Source: Stropharia rugosoannulata
Taxonomy: Eukaryota; Basidiomycota; Agaricomycetes; Agaricales; Strophariaceae
Direction: 5' to 3'
NCBI GenBank assembly: GCA_028532985.1
Contig: JANCIK010000003.1
Span: 4,256,902-4,320,901 of the forward strand
DNA length: 64,000 bases
Shown here one piece after another: positions 44,701-58,480 of the stretch (its first letter is position 1; each line of letters opens with the position of its first letter). The position numbers and the translations under genes are program-made. Below the pieces are notes generated by a model that searched no databases, was not told where the DNA came from, and saw only the letters and a program-made list of their open reading frames with translations.

Positions 44701-47700
44701 GGCGCGTGGAGCCCCAGCTTCGTGTGCACCAAGTACTCGAAGCAGAACAGTCAAAACTTGTGATCTTGCTTCGCAATATTGTCTGCACTGAGTACACTGC
44801 ACCAGCTTCGTGAAACTGGGGCTCCACGCGCCCCAGCTGCGAGTGCACCAAGTACTCGAAGCAGAACACTCAAAACCTGTGATCCTGCTTCGGAATATTG
44901 TCAGTACTGAGTACACTGCACCAGCTTCGTGAAATTGGGGCGCGTGGAGCCCCAGCTTCGTGTGCACCAAGTACTCGAAGCAGAACAGTCAAAACTTGTG
45001 AACTTGCTTCGGAATATTATCAGTACTGAGTACATTGCTCCAGCATCGTGAAATTGGGGCTCCACGCGCCCCAGCTGTGTGTGCACCAAGTACTCGAAGC
45101 AGACCAGTCAAAACTTGTGATCTTGCTTCGCAATATTGTCTGCACTGAGTACACTGCACCAGCTTCGTGAAACTGGGGCTCCACGCGCCCCAGCTGTGTG
45201 TGCACCAAGTACTCGAAGCAGAACAGTCAAAACTTGTGATCTTGCTTCGCAATATTGTCTGCACTGAGTACACTGCACCAGCTTCGTGAAATTGGGGCGC
45301 GTGGAGCCCCAGCTTCGTGTGCACCAAGTACTCGAAGCAGAACAGTCAAAACTTGTGATCTTGCTTCGCAATATTGTCTGCACTGAGTACACTGCACCAG
45401 CTTCGTGAAACTGGGGCTCCACGCGCCCCAGCTGCGAGTGCACCAAGTACTCGAAGCAGAACACTCAAAACCTGTGATCCTGCTTCGGAATATTGTCAGT
45501 ACTGAGTACACTGCACCAGCTTCGTGAAATTGGGGCGCGTGGAGCCCCAGCTTCGTGTGCACCAAGTACTCGAAGCAGAACAGTCAAAACTTGTGAACTT
45601 GCTTCGGAATATTATCAGTACTGAGTACATTGCTCCAGCATCGTGAAATTGGGGCTCCACGCGCCCCAGCTGTGTGTGCACCAAGTACTCGAGGCAGAAC
45701 ACTCAAAACTTGTGATCTTGCTTCGCAATATTGTCTGCACTGAGTACACTGCACCAGCTTCGTGAAATTGGGGCGCGTGGAGCCCCAGCTTCGTGTGCAC
45801 CAAGTACTCGAAGCAGAACAGCCAAAACTTGTGATCTTGCTTCGGAATATTGTCAGCACTGAGTACATTGCTCCAGCATCGTGAAATTGGGGCTCCACGC
45901 GCCCCAGCTGCGAGTGCACCAAGTACTCGAAGCAGAACAGTCAAAACTTGTGAACTTGCTTCGGAATATTATCAGTACTGAGTACATTGCTCCAGCATCG
46001 TGAAATTGGGGCTCCACGCGCCCCAGCTGTGTGTGCACCAAGTACTCGAAGCAGAACACTCAAAACTTGTGATCTTGCTTCGGAATATTATCAGTACTGA
46101 GTACATTGCTCCAGCATCGTGAAATTGGGGCTCCACGCGCCCCAGCTGTGTGTGCACCAAGTACTCGAGGCAGAACACTCAAAACTTGTGATCTTGCTTC
46201 GCAATATTGTCTGCACTGAGTACACTGCACCAGCTTCGTGAAATTGGGGCGCGTGGAGCCCCAGCTTCGTGTGCACCAAGTACTCGAAGCAGAACAGCCA
46301 AAACTTGTGATCTTGCTTCGCAATATTGTCTGCACTGAGTACATTGCTCCAGCATCGTGAAATTGGGGCTCCACGCGCCCCAGCTGTGTGTGCACCAAGT
46401 ACTCGAAGCAGAACACTCAAAACTTGTGATCTTGCTTCGGAATATTATCAGTACTGAGTACATTGCTCCAGCATCGTGAAATTGGGGCTCCACGCGCCCC
46501 AGCTGTGTGTGCACCAAGTACTCGAAGCAGAACAGTCAAAACTTGTGATCTTGCTTCGCAATATTGTCTGCACTGAGTACACTGCACCAGCTTCGTGAAA
46601 CTGGGGCTCCACGCGCCCCAGCTGTGTGTGCACCAAGTACTCGAAGCAGAACAGTCAAAACTTGTGATCTTGCTTCGCAATATTGTCTGCACTGAGTACA
46701 CTGCACCAGCTTCGTGAAATTGGGGCGCGTGGAGCCCCAGCTTCGTGTGCACCAAGTACTCGAAGCAGAACAGTCAAAACTTGTGATCTTGCTTCGCAAT
46801 ATTGTCTGCACTGAGTACACTGCACCAGCTTCGTGAAACTGGGGCTCCACGCGCCCCAGCTGCGAGTGCACCAAGTACTCGAAGCAGAACACTCAAAACC
46901 TGTGATCCTGCTTCGGAATATTGTCAGTACTGAGTACACTGCACCAGCTTCGTGAAATTGGGGCGCGTGGAGCCCCAGCTTCGTGTGCACCAAGTACTCG
47001 AAGCAGAACAGTCAAAACTTGTGAACTTGCTTCGGAATATTATCAGTACTGAGTACATTGCTCCAGCATCGTGAAATTGGGGCTCCACGCGCCCCAGCTG
47101 TGTGTGCACCAAGTACTCGAGGCAGAACACTCAAAACTTGTGATCTTGCTTCGCAATATTGTCTGCACTGAGTACACTGCACCAGCTTCGTGAAATTGGG
47201 GCGCGTGGAGCCCCAGCTTCGTGTGCACCAAGTACTCGAAGCAGAACAGCCAAAACTTGTGATCTTGCTTCGGAATATTGTCAGCACTGAGTACATTGCT
47301 CCAGCATCGTGAAATTGGGGCTCCACGCGCCCCAGCTGTGTGTGCACCAAGTACTCGAGGCAGAACACTCAAAACTTGTGATCTTGCTTCGCAATATTGT
47401 CTGCACTGAGTACACTGCACCAGCTTCGTGAAATTGGGGCGCGTGGAGCCCCAGCTTCGTGTGCACCAAGTACTCGAAGCAGAACAGCCAAAACTTGTGA
47501 TCTTGCTTCGGAATATTGTCAGCACTGAGTACATTGCTCCAGCATCGTGAAATTGGGGCTCCACGCGCCCCAGCTGCGAGTGCACCAAGTACTCGAAGCA
47601 GAACAGTCAAAACTTGTGAACTTGCTTCGGAATATTATCAGTACTGAGTACATTGCTCCAGCATCGTGAAATTGGGGCTCCACGCGCCCCAGCTGTGTGT

Positions 47701-48000
47701 GCACCAAGTACTCGAAGCAGAACACTCAAAACTTGTGATCTTGCTTCGGAATATTATCAGTACTGAGTACATTGCTCCAGCATCGTGAAATTGGGGCTCC
47801 ACGCGCCCCAGCTGTGTGTGCACCAAGTACTCGAAGCAGAACAGTCAAAACTTGTGATCTTGCTTCGCAATATTGTCTGCACTGAGTACACTGCACCAGC
47901 TTCGTGAAACTGGGGCTCCACGCGCCCCAGCTGTGTGTGCACCAAGTACTCGAAGCAGAACAGTCAAAACTTGTGATCTTGCTTCGCAATATTGTCTGCA

Positions 48001-48030
48001 CTGAGTACACTGCACCAGCTTCGTGTGCAC
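48001..48030. repeat. 88-bp satellite unit lacking the hairpin (1)
   Basis: CACCAGCTTCGTG is joined directly to TGCACCAAGTAC. The 31 bp between two copies of AGCTTCGTG, including the whole GGGG..CCCC palindrome, is missing. Confidence 0.9.
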
Positions 48031-51000
48031 CAAGTACTCGAAGCAGAACAGTCAAAACTTGTGATCTTGCTTCGCAATATTGTCTGCACTGAGTACACTG
48101 CACCAGCTTCGTGAAACTGGGGCTCCACGCGCCCCAGCTGCGAGTGCACCAAGTACTCGAAGCAGAACACTCAAAACCTGTGATCCTGCTTCGGAATATT
48201 GTCAGTACTGAGTACACTGCACCAGCTTCGTGAAATTGGGGCGCGTGGAGCCCCAGCTTCGTGTGCACCAAGTACTCGAAGCAGAACAGTCAAAACTTGT
48301 GAACTTGCTTCGGAATATTATCAGTACTGAGTACATTGCTCCAGCATCGTGAAATTGGGGCTCCACGCGCCCCAGCTGTGTGTGCACCAAGTACTCGAGG
48401 CAGAACACTCAAAACTTGTGATCTTGCTTCGCAATATTGTCTGCACTGAGTACACTGCACCAGCTTCGTGAAATTGGGGCGCGTGGAGCCCCAGCTTCGT
48501 GTGCACCAAGTACTCGAAGCAGAACAGTCAAAACTTGTGAACTTGCTTCGGAATATTATCAGTACTGAGTACATTGCTCCAGCATCGTGAAATTGGGGCT
48601 CCACGCGCCCCAGCTGCGAGTGCACCAAGTACTCGAAGCAGAACAGTCAAAACTTGTGAACTTGCTTCGGAATATTATCAGTACTGAGTACATTGCTCCA
48701 GCATCGTGAAATTGGGGCTCCACGCGCCCCAGCTGTGTGTGCACCAAGTACTCGAAGCAGAACACTCAAAACTTGTGATCTTGCTTCGGAATATTATCAG
48801 TACTGAGTACATTGCTCCAGCATCGTGAAATTGGGGCTCCACGCGCCCCAGCTGTGTGTGCACCAAGTACTCGAAGCAGAACAGTCAAAACTTGTGATCT
48901 TGCTTCGCAATATTGTCTGCACTGAGTACACTGAACCAGCTTCGTGAAACTGGGGCTCCACGCGCCCCAGCTGTGTGTGCACCAAGTACTCGAAGCAGAA
49001 CAGTCAAAACTTGTGATCTTGCTTCGCAATATTGTCTGCACTGAGTACACTGCACCAGCTTCGTGAAATTGGGGCGCGTGGAGCCCCAGCTTCGTGTGCA
49101 CCAAGTACTCGAAGCAGAACAGTCAAAACTTGTGATCTTGCTTCGCAATATTGTCTGCACTGAGTACACTGCACCAGCTTCGTGAAACTGGGGCTCCACG
49201 CGCCCCAGCTGCGAGTGCACCAAGTACTCGAAGCAGAACACTCAAAACTTGTGATCTTGCTTCGGAATATTATCAGTACTGAGTACATTGCTCCAGCATC
49301 GTGAAATTGGGGCTCCACGCGCCCCAGCTACGAGTGCACCAAGTACTCGAAGCAGAACACTCAAAACTTGTGATCTTGCTTCGGAATATTATCAGTACTG
49401 AGTACATTGCTCCAGCATCGTGAAATTGGGGCTCCACGCGCCCCAGCTGTGTGTGCACCAAGTACTCGAAGCAGAACAGTCAAAACTTGTGATCTTGCTT
49501 CGCAATATTGTCTGCACTGAGTACACTGCACCAGCTTCGTGAAACTGGGGCTCCACGCGCCCCAGCTGTGTGTGCACCAAGTACTCGAAGCAGAACAGTC
49601 AAAACTTGTGATCTTGCTTCGCAATATTGTCTGCACTGAGTACACTGCACCAGCTTCGTGAAACTGGGGCTCCACGCGCCCCAGCTGTGTGTGCACCAAG
49701 TACTCGAAGCAGAACAGTCAAAACTTGTGATCTTGCTTCGCAATATTGTCAGTACTGAGTACACTGCACCAGCTTCGTGAAATTGGGGCGCGTGGAGCCC
49801 CAGCTTCGTGTGCACCAAGTACTCGAAGCAGAACAGTCAAAACTTGTGAACTTGCTTCGGAATATTATCAGTACTGAGTACATTGCTCCAGCATCGTGAA
49901 ATTGGGGCTCCACGCGCCCCAGCTGTGTGTGCACCAAGTACTCGAGGCAGAACACTCAAAACTTGTGATCTTGCTTCGCAATATTGTCTGCACTGAGTAC
50001 ACTGCACCAGCTTCGTGAAACTTGGGCTCCACGCGCCCCAGCTGTGTGTGCACCAAGTACTCGAAGCAGACCAGTCAAAACTTGTGATCTTGCTTCGCAA
50101 TATTGTCTGCACTGAGTACACTGCACCAGCTTCGTGAAACTTGGGCTCCACGCGCCCCAGCTGTGTGTGCACCAAGTACTCGAAGCAGAACACTCAAAAC
50201 TTGTGATCTTGCTTCGCAATATTGTCTGCACTGAGTACACTGCACCAGCTTCGTGAAATTGGGGCGCGTGGAGCCCCAGCTTCGTGTGCACCAAGTACTC
50301 GAAGCAGAACAGTCAAAACTTGTGATCTTGCTTCGCAATATTGTCTGCACTGAGTACATTGCACCAGCTTCGTGAAATTGGGGCGCGTGGAGCCCCAGCT
50401 TCGTGTGCACCAAGTACTCGAAGCAGAACAGCCAAAACTTGTGATCTTGCTTCGGAATATTGTCAGCACTGAGTACATTGCTCCAGCATCGTGAAATTGG
50501 GGCTCCACGCGCCCCAGCTGCGAGTGCACCAAGTACTCGAAGCAGAACAGTCAAAACTTGTGAACTTGCTTCGAATATTGTATTATCAGTACTGAGTACA
50601 TTGCTCCAGCATCGTGAAATTGGGGCTCCACGCGCCCCAGCTGTGTGTGCACCAAGTACTCGAAGCAGAACAGTCAAAACTCGTGATCTTGCTTCGCAAT
50701 ATTGTCTGCACTGAGTACACTGCACCAGCTTCGTGAAACTTGGGCTCCACGCGCCCCAGCTGTGTGTGCACCAAGTACTCGAAGCAGAACACTCAAAACT
50801 TGTGATCTTGCTTCGCAATATTGTCAGAACTGAGTACACTGCAACACCTTCGAGAAATAGGGGCGAGTGGAGCCCCAGCTTCGTGTGCACCAAGTACTCG
50901 AAGCGGAACAGTCAAAACTTGTGATCTTGCTTCGCAATATTGTCTGCACTGAGTACATTGCACCAGCTTCGTGAAATTGGGGCGCGTGGAGCCCCAGCTG

Positions 51001-54000
51001 AGTGTGCACCAAGTACTCGAAGCAGAACAGCCAAAACTTGTGATCTTGCTTCGGAATATTGTCAGCACTGAGTACATTGCTCCAGCATCGTGAAATTGGG
51101 GCTCCACGCGCCCCAGCTGCGAGTGCACCAAGTACTCGAAGCAGAACAGTCAAAACTTGTGAACTTGCTTCGGAATATTATCAGTACTGAGTACATTGCT
51201 CCAGCATCGTGAAATTGGGGCTCCACGCGCCCCAGCTGTGTGTGCACCAAGTACTCGAAGCAGAACACTCAAAACTTGTGATCTTGCTTCGGAATATTAT
51301 CAGTACTGAGTACATTGCTCCAGCATCGTGAAATTGGGGCTCCACGCGCCCCAGCTGTGTTTGCACCAAGTACTCGAAGCAGAACAGTCAAAACTCGTGA
51401 TCTTGCTTCGCAATATTGTCTGCACTGAGTACACTGCACCAGCTTCGTGAAACTTGGGCTCCACGCGCCCCAGCTGTGTGTGCACCAAGTACTCGAAGCA
51501 GAACACTCAAAACTTGTGATCTTGCTTCGCAATATTGTCTGCACTGAGTACACTGCACCAGCTTCGTGAAATTGGGGCGCGTGGAGCCCCAGCTTCGTGT
51601 GCACCAAGTACTCGAAGCGGAACAGTCAAAACTTGTGATCTTGCTTCGCAATATTGTCTGCACTGAGTACATTGCACCAGCTTCGTGAAATTGGGGCGCG
51701 TGGAGCCCCAGCTTCGTGTGCACCAAGTACTCGAAGCAGAACAGCCAAAACTTGTGATCTTGCTTCGGAATATTGTCAGCACTGAGTACATTGCTCCAGC
51801 ATCGTGAAATTGGGGCTCCACGCGCCCCAGCTGCGAGTGCACCAAGTACTCGAAGCAGAACAGTCAAAACTTGTGAACTTGCTTCGGAATATTATCAGTA
51901 CTGAGTACATTGCTCCAGCATCGTGAAATTGGGGCTCCACGCGCCCCAGCTGTGTGTGCACCAAGTACTCGAAGCAGAACACTCAAAACTTGTGATCTTG
52001 CTTCGGAATATTATCAGTACTGAGTACATTGCTCCAGCATCGTGAAATTGGGGCTCCACGCGCCCCAGCTGCGAGTGCACCAAGTACTCGAAGCAGAACA
52101 GTCAAAACTTGTGATCTTGCTTCGGAATATTGTCAGCACTGAGTACAGTGCTCCAGCATCGTGAAACTGGGGCTCCACGCGCCCCAGCTGCGAGTGCACC
52201 AAGTACTCGAAGCAGAACAGTCAAAACTTGTGATCCTGCTTCGGAATATTGTCAGCACTGAGTACACTGCACCAGCAGCGTGAAATTGGGGCGCGTGGAG
52301 CCCCAGCTGCGAGTGCACCAAGTACTCGAAGCAGAACAGCCAAAACTTGTGATCTTGCTTCGGAATATTGTCAGCACTGAGTACACTGCTCCAGCTTCGT
52401 GAAACTGGGGCTCCACGCGCCCCAGCTGTGTGTGCACCAAGTACTCGAAGCAGAACACTCAAAACTTGTGATCTTGCTTCGCAATATTGTCTGCACTGAG
52501 TACACTGCACCAGCTTCGTGAAATTGGGGCGCGTGGAGCCCCAGCTTCGTGTGCACCAAGTACTCGAAGCGGAACAGTCAAAACTTGTGATCTTGCTTCG
52601 CAATATTGTCTGCACTGAGTACATTGCACCAGCTTCGTGAAATTGGGGCGCGTGGAGCCCCAGCTTCGTGTGCACCAAGTACTCGAAGCAGAACAGTCAA
52701 AACTTGTGATCTTGCTTCGCAATATTGTCTGCACTGAGTACACTGCACCAGCTTCGTGAAACTGGGGCTCCACGCGCCCCAGCTGTGTGTGCACCAAGTA
52801 CTCGAAGCAGAACAGTCAAAACTTGTGATCTTGCTTCGCAATATTGTCTGCACTGAGTACACTGCACCAGCTTCGTGAAATTGGGGCGCGTGGAGCCCCA
52901 GCTTCGTGTGCACCAAGTACTCGAAGCAGAACAGTCAAAACTTGTGATCTTGCTTCGCAATATTGTCTGCACTGAGTACACTGCACCAGCTTCGTGAAAC
53001 TGGGGCTCCACGCGCCCCAGCTGCGAGTGCACCAAGTACTCGAAGCAGAACACTCAAAACCTGTGATCCTGCTTCGGAATATTGTCAGTACTGAGTACAC
53101 TGCACCAGCTTCGTGAAATTGGGGCGCGTGGAGCCCCAGCTTCGTGTGCACCAAGTACTCGAAGCAGAACAGTCAAAACTTGTGAACTTGCTTCGGAATA
53201 TTATCAGTACTGAGTACATTGCTCCAGCATCGTGAAATTGGGGCTCCACGCGCCCCAGCTGTGTGTGCACCAAGTACTCGAAGCAGAACAGTCAAAACTT
53301 GTGATCTTGCTTCGCAATATTGTCTGCACTGAGTACACTGCACCAGCTTCGTGAAACTTGGGCTCCACGCGCCCCAGCTGTGTGTGCACCAAGTACTCGA
53401 AGCAGAACACTCAAAACTTGTGATCTTGCTTCGCAATATTGTCTGCACTGAGTACACTGCACCAGCTTCGTGAAATTGGGGCGCGTGGAGCCCCAGCTTC
53501 GTGTGCACCAAGTACTCGAAGCGGAACAGTCAAAACTTGTGATCTTGCTTCGCAATATTGTCTGCACTGAGTACATTGCACCAGCTTCGTGAAATTGGGG
53601 CGCGTGGAGCCCCAGCTTCGTGTGCACCAAGTACTCGAAGCAGAACAGCCAAAACTTGTGATCTTGCTTCGGAATATTGTCAGCACTGAGTACATTGCTC
53701 CAGCATCGTGAAATTGGGGCTCCACGCGCCCCAGCTGCGAGTGCACCAAGTACTCGAAGCAGAACAGTCAAAACTTGTGAACTTGCTTCGGAATATTATC
53801 AGTACTGAGTACATTGCTCCAGCATCGTGAAATTGGGGCTCCACGCGCCCCAGCTGTGTGTGCACCAAGTACTCGAAGCAGAACACTCAAAACTTGTGAT
53901 CTTGCTTCGGAATATTATCAGTACTGAGTACATTGCTCCAGCATCGTGAAATTGGGGCTCCACGCGCCCCAGCTGTGTGTGCACCAAGTACTCGAAGCAG

Positions 54001-57000
54001 AACAGTCAAAACTCGTGATCTTGCTTCGCAATATTGTCTGCACTGAGTACACTGCACCAGCTTCGTGAAACTTGGGCTCCACGCGCCCCAGCTGTGTGTG
54101 CACCAAGTACTCGAAGCAGAACACTCAAAACTTGTGATCTTGCTTCGCAATATTGTCTGCACTGAGTACACTGCACCAGCTTCGTGAAATTGGGGCGCGT
54201 GGAGCCCCAGCTTCGTGTGCACCAAGTACTCGAAGCGGAACAGTCAAAACTTGTGATCTTGCTTCGCAATATTGTCTGCACTGAGTACATTGCACCAGCT
54301 TCGTGAAATTGGGGCGCGTGGAGCCCCAGCTTCGTGTGCACCAAGTACTCGAAGCAGAACAGTCAAAACTTGTGATCTTGCTTCGGAATATTGTCAGCAC
54401 TGAGTACACTGCTCCAGCATCGTGAAACTGGGGCTCCACGCGCCCCAGCTGCGAGTGCACCAAGTACTCGAAGCAGAACAGTCAAAACTTGTGATCCTGC
54501 TTCGGAATATTGTCAGCACTGAGTACACTGCTCCAGCTTCGTGAAACTGGGGCTCCACGCGCCCCAGCTGTGTGTGCACCAAGTACTCGAAGCAGAACAG
54601 TCAAAACTTGTGATCTTGCTTCGGAATATTGTCAGCACTGAGTACACTGCTCCAGCATCGTGAAACTGGGGCTCCACGCGCCCCAGCTTCGTGTGCACCA
54701 AGTACTCGAAGCAGAACAGCCAAAACTTGTGATCTTGCTTCGGAATATTGTCAGCACTGAGTACATTGCTCCAGCATCGTGAAATTGGGGCTCCACGCGC
54801 CCCAGCTGTGTGTGCACCAAGTACTCGAAGCAGAACACTCAAAACTTGTGATCTTGCTTCGGAATATTATCAGTACTGAGTACATTGCTCCAGCATCGTG
54901 AAATTGGGGCTCCACGCGCCCCAGCTGTGTGTGCACCAAGTACTCGAGGCAGAACACTCAAAACTTGTGATCTTGCTTCGCAATATTGTCTGCACTGAGT
55001 ACACTGCACCAGCTTCGTGAAATTGGGGCGCGTGGAGCCCCAGCTTCGTGTGCACCAAGTACTCGAAGCAGAACAGTCAAAACTTGTGATCTTGCTTCGG
55101 AATATTGTCAGCACTGAGTACATTGCTCCAGCATCGTGAAATTGGGGCTCCACGCGCCCCAGCTGCGAGTGCACCAAGTACTCGAAGCAGAACAGTCAAA
55201 ACTTTTGAACTTGCTTCGGAATATTATCAGTACTGAGTACATTGCTCCAGCATCGTGAAATTGGGGCTCCACGCGCCCCAGCTGTGTGTGCACCAAGTAC
55301 TCGAAGCAGAACACTCAAAACTTGTGATCTTGCTTCGGAATATTATCAGTACTGAGTACATTGCTCCAGCATCGTGAAATTGGGGCTCCACGCGCCCCAG
55401 CTGTGTGTGCACCAAGTACTCGAAGCAGAACAGTCAAAACTTGTGATCTTGCTTCGGAATATTGTCAGCACTGAGTACACTGCTCCAGCATCGTGAAACT
55501 GGGGCTCCACGCGCCCCAGCTGTGTGTGCACCAAGTACTCGAAGCAGAACAGTCAAAACTTGTGATCTTGCTTCGCAATATTGTCTGCACTGAGTACACT
55601 GCACCAGCTTCGTGAAATTGGGGCGCGTGGAGCCCCAGCTGCGTGTGCACCAAGTACTCGAAGCAGAACAGTCAAAACTTGTGATCTTGCTTCGCAATAT
55701 TGTCTGCACTGAGTACACTGCACCAGCTTCGTGAAACTGGGGCTCCACGCGCCCCAGCTGCGAGTGCACCAAGTACTCGAAGCAGAACACTCAAAACCTG
55801 TGATCCTGCTTCGGAATATTGTCAGTACTGAGTACACTGCACCAGCTTCGTGAAACTGGGGCTCCACGCGCCCCAGCTGCGAGTGCACCAAGTACTCGAA
55901 GCAGAACAGTCAAAACTTGTGAACTTGCTTCGGAATATTATCAGTACTGAGTACATTGCTCCAGCATCGTGAAATTGGGGCTCCACGCGCCCCAGCTGCG
56001 AGTGCACCAAGTACTCGAAGCAGAACAGTCAAAACTTGTGATCTTGCTTCGGAATATTGTCAGCACTGAGTACACTGCTCCAGCATCGTGAAACTGGGGC
56101 TCCACGCGCCCCAGCTGCGAGTGCACCAAGTACTCGAAGCAGAACAGTCAAAACTTGTGATCCTGCTTCGGAATATTGTCAGCACTGAGTACATTGCTCC
56201 AGCATCGTGAAACTGGGGCTCCACGCGCCCCAGCTGCAAGTGCACCAAGTACTCGAAGCAGAACACTCAAAACCTGTGATCCTGCTTCGGAATATTGTCA
56301 GTACTGAGTACACTGCACCAGCTTCGTGAAACTGGGGCTCCACGCGCCCCAGCTGCGAGTGCACCAAGTACTCGAAGCAGAACAGTCAAAACTTGTGATC
56401 TTGCTTCGGAATATTGTCTGCACTGAGTACACTGCACCAGCTTCGTGAAACTGGGGCTCCACGCGCCCCAGCTGCGAGTGCACCAAGTACTCGAAGCAGA
56501 ACAGTCAAAACTTGTGATCCTGCTTCGGAATATTGTCAGTACTGAGTACACTGCACCAGCTTCGTGAAATTGGGGCTCCACGCGCCCCAGCTGCGAGTGC
56601 ACCAAGTACTCGAAGCAAAACAGTCAAAACTTGTGAACTTGCTTCGGAATATTATCAGTACTGAGTACATTGCTCCAGCATCGTGAAATTGGGGCTCCAC
56701 GCGCCCCAGCTGCGAGTGCACCAAGTACTCGAAGCAGAACAGTCAAAACTTGTGATCCTGCTTCGGAATATTGTCAGCACTGAGTACACTGCACCAGCAT
56801 CGTGAAATTGGGGCGCGTGGAGCCCCAGCTGCGAGTGCACCAAGTACTCGAAGCAGAACAGTCAAAACTTGTGAACTTGCTTCGGAATATTGTCAGCACT
56901 GAGTACATTGCTCCAGCATCGTGAAACTGGGGCTCCACGCGCCCCAGCTGCGAGTGCACCAAGTACTCGAAGCAGAACAGTCAAAACTTGTGATCCTGCT

Positions 57001-58450
57001 TCGGAATATTGTCAGCACTGAGTACACTGCACCAGCATCGTGAAATTGGGGCGCGTGGAGCCCCAGCTGCGAGTGCACCAAGTACTCGAAGCAGAACAGT
57101 CAAAACTTGTGAACTTGCTTCGGAATATTGTCAGCACTGAGTACATTGCTCCAGCATCGTGAAACTGGGGCTCCACGCGCCCCAGCTGCGAGTGCACCAA
57201 GTACTCGAAGCAGAACAGTCAAAACTTGTGATCCTGCTTCGGAATATTGTCAGCACTGAGTACACTGCACCAGCATCGTGAAATTGGGGCGCGTGGAGCC
57301 CCAGCTGCGAGTGCACCAAGTACTCGAAGCAGAACAGTCAAAACTTGTGAACTTGCTTCGGAATATTGTCAGCACTGAGTACACTGCACCAGCATCGTGA
57401 AACTGGGGCTCCACGCGCCCCAGCTGCGAGTGCACCAAGTACTCGAAGCAGAACAGTCAAAACTTGTGAACTTGCTTCGGAATATTATCAGTACTGAGTA
57501 CATTGCTCCAGCATCGTGAAACTGGGGCTCCACGCGCCCCAGCTGCGAGTGCACCAAGTACTCGAAGCAGAACAGTCAAAACCTGTGATCCTGCTTCGGA
57601 ATATTGTCAGCACTGAGTACACTGCACCAGCATCGTGAAACTGGGGCGCGTGGAGCCCCAGCTTCGTGTGCACCAAGTACTCGAAGCAGAACAGTCAAAA
57701 CTTGTGAACTTGCTTCGGAATATTATCAGTACTGAGTACATTGCTCCAGCATCGTGAAATTGGGGCTCCACGCGCCCCAGCTGCGAGTGCACCAAGTACT
57801 CGAAGCAGAACAGTCAAAACTTGTGAACTTGCTTCGGAATATTGTCAGCACTGAGTACATTGCTCCAGCATCGTGAAACTGGGGCTCCACGCGCCCCAGC
57901 TGCGAGTGCACCAAGTACTCGAAGCAGAACAGTCAAAACTTGTGAACTTGCTTCGGAATATTGTCAGCACTGAGTACATTGCTCCAGCATCGTGAAATTG
58001 GGGCTCCACGCGCCCCAGCTGCGAGTGCACCAAGTACTCGAAGCAGAACAGTCAAAACTTGTGATCCTGCTTCGGAATATTGTCAGCACTGAGTACACTG
58101 CACCAGCATCGTGAAATTGGGGCGCGTGGAGCCCCAGCTGCGAGTGCACCAAGTACTCGAAGCAGAACAGTCAAAACTTGTGAACTTGCTTCGGAATATT
58201 GTCAGTACTGAGTACACTGCACCAGCATCGTGAAACTGGGGCGCGTGGAGCCCCAGCTTCGTGTGCACCAAGTACTCGAAGCAGAACAGTCAAAACTTGT
58301 GATCTTGCTTCGGAATATTGTCAGCACTGAGTACACTGCTCCAGCATCGTGAAACTGGGGCTCCACGCGCCCCAGCTGCGAGTGCACCAAGTACTCGAAG
58401 CAGAACAGTCAAAACTTGTGAACTTGCTTCGGAATATTGTCTGCACTGAG

Positions 58451-58480
58451 TACACTGCACCAGCTTCGTGTGCACCAAGT
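58451..58480. repeat. 88-bp satellite unit lacking the hairpin (2)
   Basis: Same junction as at 48017. The neighbourhood 58202-58527 and 58528-58720 is itself repeated with a 326-bp period, equal to three units minus the 31-bp deletion. Confidence 0.9.
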